NCBI RefSeq assembly: GCF_001665535.1
Contig: NZ_LZSQ01000123.1
Span: 186,001-250,000, forward strand
Length of the DNA stretch: 64,000 bases
Reading direction: 5' to 3'
DNA from: Mycobacterium sp. 852002-51961_SCH5331710
GTDB lineage: Bacteria > Actinomycetota > Actinomycetes > Mycobacteriales > Mycobacteriaceae
The notes under the pieces were generated by a model that saw nothing but the letters and a program-made list of their open reading frames with translations, was not told the origin of the DNA and made no database searches. Position 1 is the first letter of the stretch. Each line of letters starts with the position of its first letter. The position numbers and the translations under genes were made by a program. Positions 59,110 through 64,000 of the stretch are shown in pieces.

Positions 59110-60492
59110 ATGCCGCCCACGCGCAGCCACGCGCCGCAGATTGCCCCCGCCTACACCGGACGGCTGGCGATGGCACCGGTGCCGTCGCTGCGGCTCCCCG
59201 ACGACGCGATGGATCCCGATGCGGCGTACCGGTTCATCCACGACGAGCTGATGCTCGACGGCAGTTCCCGGCTGAACCTCGCCACGTTCGTCACGACGTG
59301 GATGGATCCGCAGGCTGAACGGCTGATGGCCGAGACGTTCGACAAGAACATGATCGACAAAGACGAGTACCCGGCGACGGCCGCGATCGAGCAGCGCTGC
59401 GTGTGCATGGTGGCCGATCTCTTCCACGCGGAGGGGTTGCGCGACGACGACCCCTCCAGCGCCATCGGCGTTTCCACGATCGGTTCGAGTGAGGCGGTGA
59501 TGCTCGCCGGGCTTGCGATGAAGTGGCGGTGGCGCGAGCGCGTCGGCGAGAAGTGGAAGGGACGCACGCCGAACCTGGTTATGGGCGCGAACGTTCAGGT
59601 GGTTTGGGAGAAGTTCTGCCGCTACTTCGACGTCGAGGCCCGGTATCTGCCGATGGCGGAGGGCCGCTATGTGATCACCCCCGAGCAGGTGCTCGAGAAC
59701 ATCGATGAGGACACCATCGGCGTGGTGGCGATCCTCGGCACCACCTACACCGGGGAACTGGAACCCATCGCCGAGATCTGCGCCGCACTCGACAAGCTGG
59801 CTGCCGACGGCGGACTCGACATCCCGGTGCACGTCGACGCTGCCAGCGGCGGTTTCGTGGTGCCGTTTGTGCACCCGGACCTGGAATGGGACTTTCGGCT
59901 CCCGCGGGTGGTGTCCATCAACGTCAGCGGCCACAAGTACGGCCTGACCTATCCGGGCATCGGCTTCGTGGTGTGGCGCAGCGCCGAATACCTACCCGAA
60001 GGCCTGGTCTTTCACGTCAACTATCTCGGTGGCGACATGCCGACGTTCACGCTGAACTTCTCCAGACCCGGCAACCAGGTCGTGGGTCAGTACTACAACT
60101 TCCTGCGGCTCGGTCGCGAAGGCTATTCGCAAGTCATGCAGTGCCTTTCACAGACCGCGCGGTGGCTCGGCGACCAGCTTCGCGAAAGCAAGCACTTCGA
60201 AGTCGTCGCCGACGGATCGGCGATCCCGGTGGTCAGCTTCAAGCTGGCCGGGGACTTCGGCTACACCGAGTTCGATGTGTCGCAGGGGCTGCGCGCCTTC
60301 GGCTGGCAGGTGCCCGCGTACACGATGCCGGAGGGTGCCACCGACGTCACGATGTTGCGCATCGTGGTGCGCGAGGGATTCTCCGCGGACCTGGCCCGGG
60401 CGCTGCACGATGACCTCGCCACCGTGCTGACCCACCTCGACGAGCTCAAACCGCGCGGGCATTTCAACCAGCAGCAGCCCTTCGCGCACTAG
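59110..60492 (+). CDS. gadB: Glutamate decarboxylase
   Basis: The 460-residue PLP enzyme converts glutamate to GABA. PLP Lys is in SINVSGHKYGLTYPGIGF; GVSTIGSSEAVMLAGLAMKW and HVDAASGGFVVPFV form the cofactor pocket. It starts at ATG 59110 with GAGAGGAA upstream; the long in-frame extension to 57865 is a shadow of nnr. The C-terminus FNQQQPFAH keeps a terminal His, as in pH-gated GadB proteins. It may serve acid resistance or a GABA shunt. Confidence 0.96.
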   Translation: MPPTRSHAPQIAPAYTGRLAMAPVPSLRLPDDAMDPDAAYRFIHDELMLDGSSRLNLATFVTTWMDPQAERLMAETFDKNMIDKDEYPATAAIEQRCVCMVADLFHAEGLRDDDPSSAIGVSTIGSSEAVMLAGLAMKWRWRERVGEKWKGRTPNLVMGANVQVVWEKFCRYFDVEARYLPMAEGRYVITPEQVLENIDEDTIGVVAILGTTYTGELEPIAEICAALDKLAADGGLDIPVHVDAASGGFVVPFVHPDLEWDFRLPRVVSINVSGHKYGLTYPGIGFVVWRSAEYLPEGLVFHVNYLGGDMPTFTLNFSRPGNQVVGQYYNFLRLGREGYSQVMQCLSQTARWLGDQLRESKHFEVVADGSAIPVVSFKLAGDFGYTEFDVSQGLRAFGWQVPAYTMPEGATDVTMLRIVVREGFSADLARALHDDLATVLTHLDELKPRGHFNQQQPFAH

Positions 60493-60543
60493 CGTCGGGC
60501 CACCACTGCTCCGTCTGGGACAATCGGCCGTGGTGAGACGACA

Positions 60544-61710
60544 ATGCACACGACCGAGCTGACGACGCCGACCGCGATCGTGGCACCCCAGACGGTGGTG
60601 GACCTCGACGCGATCGCCCACAACGTGCGTCTTCTGCGTGACCTCGCGGGGGACGCGCAGGTCATGGCTGTCGTCAAGGCCGACGGGTACGGGCACGGCG
60701 CCACGCAGGTGAGCCGGGCCGCGCTAGCCGCGGGCGCCACCGAACTCGGCGTGGCGACCGTCGGCGAGGCGTTGGCGCTGCGCAACGACGGCATTGCAGC
60801 TCCGCTCCTGGCCTGGCTGCACCCGCCGGGCACCGACTTCGCCCCCGCCGTGGCCGCCGACGTGCAGATCGCCGTGTCGTCGGTCCGCCAACTCGACGAA
60901 CTTCTCGACGCCGTCACCCGCACCGGGCGCAGCGCTTCGGTCACCGTCAAGGCCGACACCGGCCTCAGCCGCAACGGCGTCGGCTCGGCCGACTTCCCGG
61001 CGATGGTCGTAGCGCTCGCGCGTGCCCAGGCCGACGGCGCAATCAGCGTCCGCGGTCTGATGTCGCACCTGGTGCACGGCGACGACCCCGACAATGCCCT
61101 CAACGGACTGCAGGCGCAGCGGCTCACCGAGATGCGCACGTACGCAGCCGAACACGGCGTGCGGTTCGAGATTGCGCACCTGAGCAACAGCCCGGCGGCG
61201 ATGACGCGACCCGACCTCGCCTTCGACATGGTGCGCGCCGGCATCGCGGTGTACGGGCAGACCCCGATCCCCGAGCGCGGGAACATGGGGCTGCGCCCGG
61301 CGATGACGGTGAAATGCCCGGTGGCACTGGTGCGGTCGCTGCGGGCGGGCGACGGGGTGTCCTACGGACACACGTGGGTCGCCGACCGCGACACGATGGT
61401 CGCGCTGCTGCCGGTCGGCTACGCCGACGGCGTGTTCCGCACGCTGAGCAACCGTATCGACGTGCTGATCAACGGCCGGCGCTACCGCAACGTCGGTCGG
61501 ATCTGCATGGACCAGTTCGTCGTTGACCTCGGGCCGGACGGGGCCGCCGCGGAAGGTGACGACGCAATCCTGTTCGGGCCCGGCACCCACGGTGAGCCGA
61601 CGGCGCAGGATTGGGCCGAACTGCTCGGCACCATCAACTACGAGGTCGTGACCAGCCCGCGTGGCCGCTTCGTGCGGACATACACCGGTTCGATGGGCGA
61701 GACACGTTGA
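60544..61710 (+). CDS. alr: Alanine racemase
   Basis: The 388-residue enzyme makes D-alanine for peptidoglycan. PLP Lys is in MAVVKADGYGHGATQVS and the catalytic Tyr in GDGVSYGHTWVADRDT; RICMDQFVVDLG is conserved. A GACAAT hexamer lies upstream at 60518-60523. alr is followed by an alpha/beta hydrolase and tsaE-tsaB-rimI with overlapping stops and starts, one long transcription unit. Confidence 0.97.
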   Translation: MHTTELTTPTAIVAPQTVVDLDAIAHNVRLLRDLAGDAQVMAVVKADGYGHGATQVSRAALAAGATELGVATVGEALALRNDGIAAPLLAWLHPPGTDFAPAVAADVQIAVSSVRQLDELLDAVTRTGRSASVTVKADTGLSRNGVGSADFPAMVVALARAQADGAISVRGLMSHLVHGDDPDNALNGLQAQRLTEMRTYAAEHGVRFEIAHLSNSPAAMTRPDLAFDMVRAGIAVYGQTPIPERGNMGLRPAMTVKCPVALVRSLRAGDGVSYGHTWVADRDTMVALLPVGYADGVFRTLSNRIDVLINGRRYRNVGRICMDQFVVDLGPDGAAAEGDDAILFGPGTHGEPTAQDWAELLGTINYEVVTSPRGRFVRTYTGSMGETR

Positions 61711-62831
61711 GCGACGCCGGACTCCCGATGCCGCGTGGCCGCCGCAACCAGAACGGACGATGGCTTGCGGGCGCAGCCGGGCTCACCGCGGTCGGCAGCG
61801 CGGCGGGCATGTCGGCGGCGCGCTCGCTGCGGCGGCGGCTCGCGACTGTGGACCACTACAGGGACGAGGATTTCGAACTGCTCGACGCCGATCGCAGTTC
61901 GGTCGTCACCACCCCGGACGGCGTATCGCTGGCAGTGCGCGAGGTTGGTCCCGAGGACGCGCCGCTGACGGTGGTGTTCGCCCACGGGTTCTGTCTGCGC
62001 ATGGGCGCGTTCTACTTTCAGCGCGTCCGGCTGACCGAGCAGTGGGGTCCCCAGGTCCGGATGGTGTTCTACGACCAGCGGGGTCACGGCCAGTCGGATG
62101 AGGCGCCGCCCGAGACCTACACCGTGACGCAGCTCGGTCAGGATCTGGAGGCCGTGCTGTCGGTGGTGGTTCCGCGCGGTCCTGTGGTTCTGGTCGGCCA
62201 CTCGATGGGTGGGATGACGGTACTCTCGCACGCCCGGCAGTTCCCGCAGCGCTATCCGAAGCGGATCGTCGGGGCAGCGATCATTTCCTCGGCGGCGGAG
62301 GGAGTTTCGCGATCGCCGCTGGGTGAGATTCTGAAGAACCCGGCACTGGAGGCGGCGCGTTTCGCGGTGCGGTATGCACCGAAGATGGTGCACCGCACCC
62401 GCGGCGCAGCGAAGCGGGTGATCGCGCCGATTTTGCGCGCCGCGTCGTACGGGGACGAGAAGATCAGCCCGAGCGTGGTGGCGTTCTCCGAACGGATGAT
62501 GCACGGCACCCCGATCGCGACCCTCGTCGAATTCCTGCACGCGCTCGAGGTACACAACGAGATCGACGGCCTGACCACGCTGGCGAAGATCCCGACACTC
62601 ATCGCGTGCGGTGACCGCGACTTGCTGACCCCAATGGAGTACTCACAAGCCATGGCCGCGCTGCTGCCCAAGGCGCAGCTGGTGATCGTCGGCGGCGCAG
62701 GGCATCTCGTGCAGCTCGAACAACCCGAGGCGATCAACGAGGCGCTGGTCCGACTGGTCGAACGCGCGACACCGTCCAAGCTCGTCGCGTTGACCAGGCG
62801 GGTCCGCGAGAAGGTCCGCAACAATGGGTGA
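61707..62831 (+). CDS. Alpha/beta hydrolase
   Basis: This 374-residue hydrolase has an N-terminal hydrophobic segment (WLAGAAGLTAVGSAAG), probably a membrane anchor, FAHGFCLRMGAFYFQ for the oxyanion hole, nucleophile Ser in VLVGHSMGGMTVLSH, Asp in CGDRDLLTPMEY and His in VGGAGHLVQLEQPE: a complete triad. The TTG at 61707 overlaps the alr stop (TTGA); ATG 61728 is an alternative. Its stop overlaps tsaE by 8 bp. Substrate unknown; a lipid ester is plausible. Confidence 0.9.
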   Translation: MSDAGLPMPRGRRNQNGRWLAGAAGLTAVGSAAGMSAARSLRRRLATVDHYRDEDFELLDADRSSVVTTPDGVSLAVREVGPEDAPLTVVFAHGFCLRMGAFYFQRVRLTEQWGPQVRMVFYDQRGHGQSDEAPPETYTVTQLGQDLEAVLSVVVPRGPVVLVGHSMGGMTVLSHARQFPQRYPKRIVGAAIISSAAEGVSRSPLGEILKNPALEAARFAVRYAPKMVHRTRGAAKRVIAPILRAASYGDEKISPSVVAFSERMMHGTPIATLVEFLHALEVHNEIDGLTTLAKIPTLIACGDRDLLTPMEYSQAMAALLPKAQLVIVGGAGHLVQLEQPEAINEALVRLVERATPSKLVALTRRVREKVRNNG

Positions 62832-63291
62832 GCGCAGCGGGGGCACGGCCGAACTGCCGACCGCGGAAGACACCATCGCGCTCGGCGCCGAACTCGGCGA
62901 GCAGCTGCGCGCGGGTGACGTCGTCGTCCTGTCCGGGCCCCTCGGCGCGGGAAAGACGGTCCTCGCCAAGGGCATTGCGCAAGCGATGGATGTGGAGGGG
63001 CCTGTCATCTCGCCGACGTTCGTGTTGGCGCGCGTACATCAGGCCCGCCGGCCCGAGGCCCCGGCGATGATCCACGTCGACATGTACCGCCTGCTCGACC
63101 ATCCGTCGGTCGACCTGCTCGCCGAACTCGACTCGCTGGATCTCGACACCGATCTCGACGACGCGGTGGTGGTCGTGGAGTGGGGTGAGGGGCTCGCCGA
63201 ACGGCTCTCCGACAGCCACCTCGACGTCCGCCTCGAGCGGGCCCGCGACACCGAGGTGCGCACCGCGGTGTGGGAGTGGAGCACGGCGTGA
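62824..63291 (+). CDS. tsaE: tRNA threonylcarbamoyladenosine biosynthesis protein TsaE
   Basis: The 155-residue P-loop ATPase has Walker A GPLGAGKTVLAKGIAQA and the TsaE segment PVISPTFVLARVH, with MIHVDMYRLLD as the Walker B-like region and VVVVEWGEG. With TsaB and TsaD it makes t6A37 in ANN-decoding tRNAs. The ATG is inside the hydrolase 3' end, and its TGA overlaps the tsaB GTG (GTGA). Confidence 0.95.
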   Translation: MGERSGGTAELPTAEDTIALGAELGEQLRAGDVVVLSGPLGAGKTVLAKGIAQAMDVEGPVISPTFVLARVHQARRPEAPAMIHVDMYRLLDHPSVDLLAELDSLDLDTDLDDAVVVVEWGEGLAERLSDSHLDVRLERARDTEVRTAVWEWSTA

Positions 63292-63905
63292 ACGTATTGG
63301 CCATCGACACGGCGACGCCCGCGGTCACCGCCGGGGTGGTCCGCCTCGACGGATTCGAGGTGCTGGCCGAACGGGTGACGGTCGACGCGCGGGCGCACGC
63401 CGAACAGCTCACCCCGAATGCGGTGCGGGCGCTCGCCGACGCAGGACTGGGCGTCGACGACCTGGGCGCTGTCGTCGTCGGGTGTGGTCCGGGACCGTTC
63501 ACCGGGCTGCGTGTCGGGATGGCGACCGCCGCCGCCTACGGCCACGCGCTCGGCGTCCCCGTCCACGGCGTCTGCAGCCTCGACGCGATCGGGGTGGACA
63601 CCGTCGGCGACGTGCTGGTGGTGACCGACGCCCGGCGCCGGGAGGTGTACTGGGCGCGCTACCGCGACGGGGTGCGCACCGACGGACCAGCCGTGTGCGC
63701 GCCCGCGAACGTGCCCGCAGGTGCCGCCGCGGTCGCCGGATCACTTGAGCATGCCGCGCTGTTCGACCTGCCGCGCCAGGAGCCCGTCTATCCGACCGTC
63801 TCGGGGCTGGCGCACGCGGTGGCCGATTGGGCCGCCGAACCCGCTCCGCTGGTGCCGCTGTATCTGCGCCGGCCCGACGCCAAACCCTCGGTGGCCCGGC
63901 GATGA
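63288..63905 (+). CDS. tsaB: tRNA threonylcarbamoyladenosine biosynthesis protein TsaB
   Basis: The 205-residue ASKHA-fold protein begins MNVLAIDTATPAVTAGVVRL and has VVVGCGPGPFTGLRVGMATA, the TsaB signature. It scaffolds TsaD and TsaE in t6A synthesis. The GTG at 63288 overlaps the tsaE stop, preferred over an upstream GTG. The stop overlaps rimI (ATGA). Confidence 0.95.
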   Translation: MNVLAIDTATPAVTAGVVRLDGFEVLAERVTVDARAHAEQLTPNAVRALADAGLGVDDLGAVVVGCGPGPFTGLRVGMATAAAYGHALGVPVHGVCSLDAIGVDTVGDVLVVTDARRREVYWARYRDGVRTDGPAVCAPANVPAGAAAVAGSLEHAALFDLPRQEPVYPTVSGLAHAVADWAAEPAPLVPLYLRRPDAKPSVARR

Positions 63906-64000
63906 GCATCACCTACGGCCCGTTGAAGCCGACGGACGCGGCCCGGTGCGCCGAGTTGGAGGCACAATTGTTCGACGGCGACGACCCGTGGCCCGAGCGC
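63902..64000 (+). CDS. rimI: Ribosomal protein S18 alanine N-acetyltransferase RimI, 5' end
   Basis: Only 33 codons are visible (MSITYGPLKPTDAARCAELE...). The position directly after tsaB with ATGA overlap and the N-terminal pattern (LEAQLFDGDDPWPE) match the GNAT acetyltransferase RimI. The rest lies beyond the window. Confidence 0.85.
   Translation, partial: MSITYGPLKPTDAARCAELEAQLFDGDDPWPER

Overview
The window is a high-GC actinobacterial chromosome segment, almost certainly from a rapidly growing Mycobacterium (Mycolicibacterium). The support is gene content and order: secY-adk-map-sigL-rslA, mmsA-fadE9-mmsB, infA-rpmJ-rpsM-rpsK-rpsD-rpoA-rplQ-truA, an ESX-4 type VII secretion locus with cutinases, rplM-rpsI-glmM-glmS-nnr-gadB-alr-tsaE-tsaB-rimI, many F420-dependent LLM oxidoreductases, and frequent GTG/TTG or leaderless starts. 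Gene names that refer to M. tuberculosis come from remembered gene order, not from a search.

Layout. 1-3.5 kb: the end of a SAM methyltransferase gene, then secY-adk-map. 3.5-9.8 kb: the ECF sigma factor sigL and its zinc anti-sigma rslA, followed by a four-gene metabolic cluster (ThDP enzyme, START-like protein, KAS III-like protein, HisC-like aminotransferase) and a MarR regulator. The sigL and cluster promoters share the same TGAACY-N16-CGTGTC architecture, so the cluster looks like a SigL-controlled biosynthetic operon. 9.8-26.1 kb: accessory and catabolic genes: a MarR/NmrA divergon with paired operators, a GAF histidine kinase/NarL-type regulator pair, HAD hydrolase, nitroreductase, the valine-catabolic mmsA-fadE9-mmsB operon, a Fur-catalase operon beside a MarR gene, two tandem LLM enzymes, and a cNMP-binding histidine kinase coupled to a receiver-flavoprotein fusion.

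26.2-31 kb is the translation/transcription cluster infA to truA. 31-44.5 kb holds three tandem cutinases, a CGNR regulator/EamA exporter divergon, and the complete minimal ESX-4 set (eccB4, mycP4, eccD4, eccC4, a T7SS-associated protein, esxU, esxT). 44.6-51 kb carries small secreted proteins around rplM-rpsI, then glmM and an EspC-like/WXG-like protein pair that may be type VII substrates. 51-64 kb has a membrane protein, a DEAD-box helicase with a structured leader, an LLM enzyme, an alpha/beta hydrolase lacking its nucleophile, glmS, a broken alpha/beta hydrolase gene, nnr, gadB, alr, another hydrolase, and tsaE-tsaB-rimI (cut by the window end).

The points most worth a second look are the putative SigL-driven four-gene cluster (including a KAS III-like enzyme with His replaced by Asn), the receiver/flavoprotein fusion without a redox CxxC and its sensor kinase, the EspC/WXG pair beside glmM, and several well-formed operators. 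No tRNA, rRNA, insertion sequence, phage or CRISPR feature was seen.
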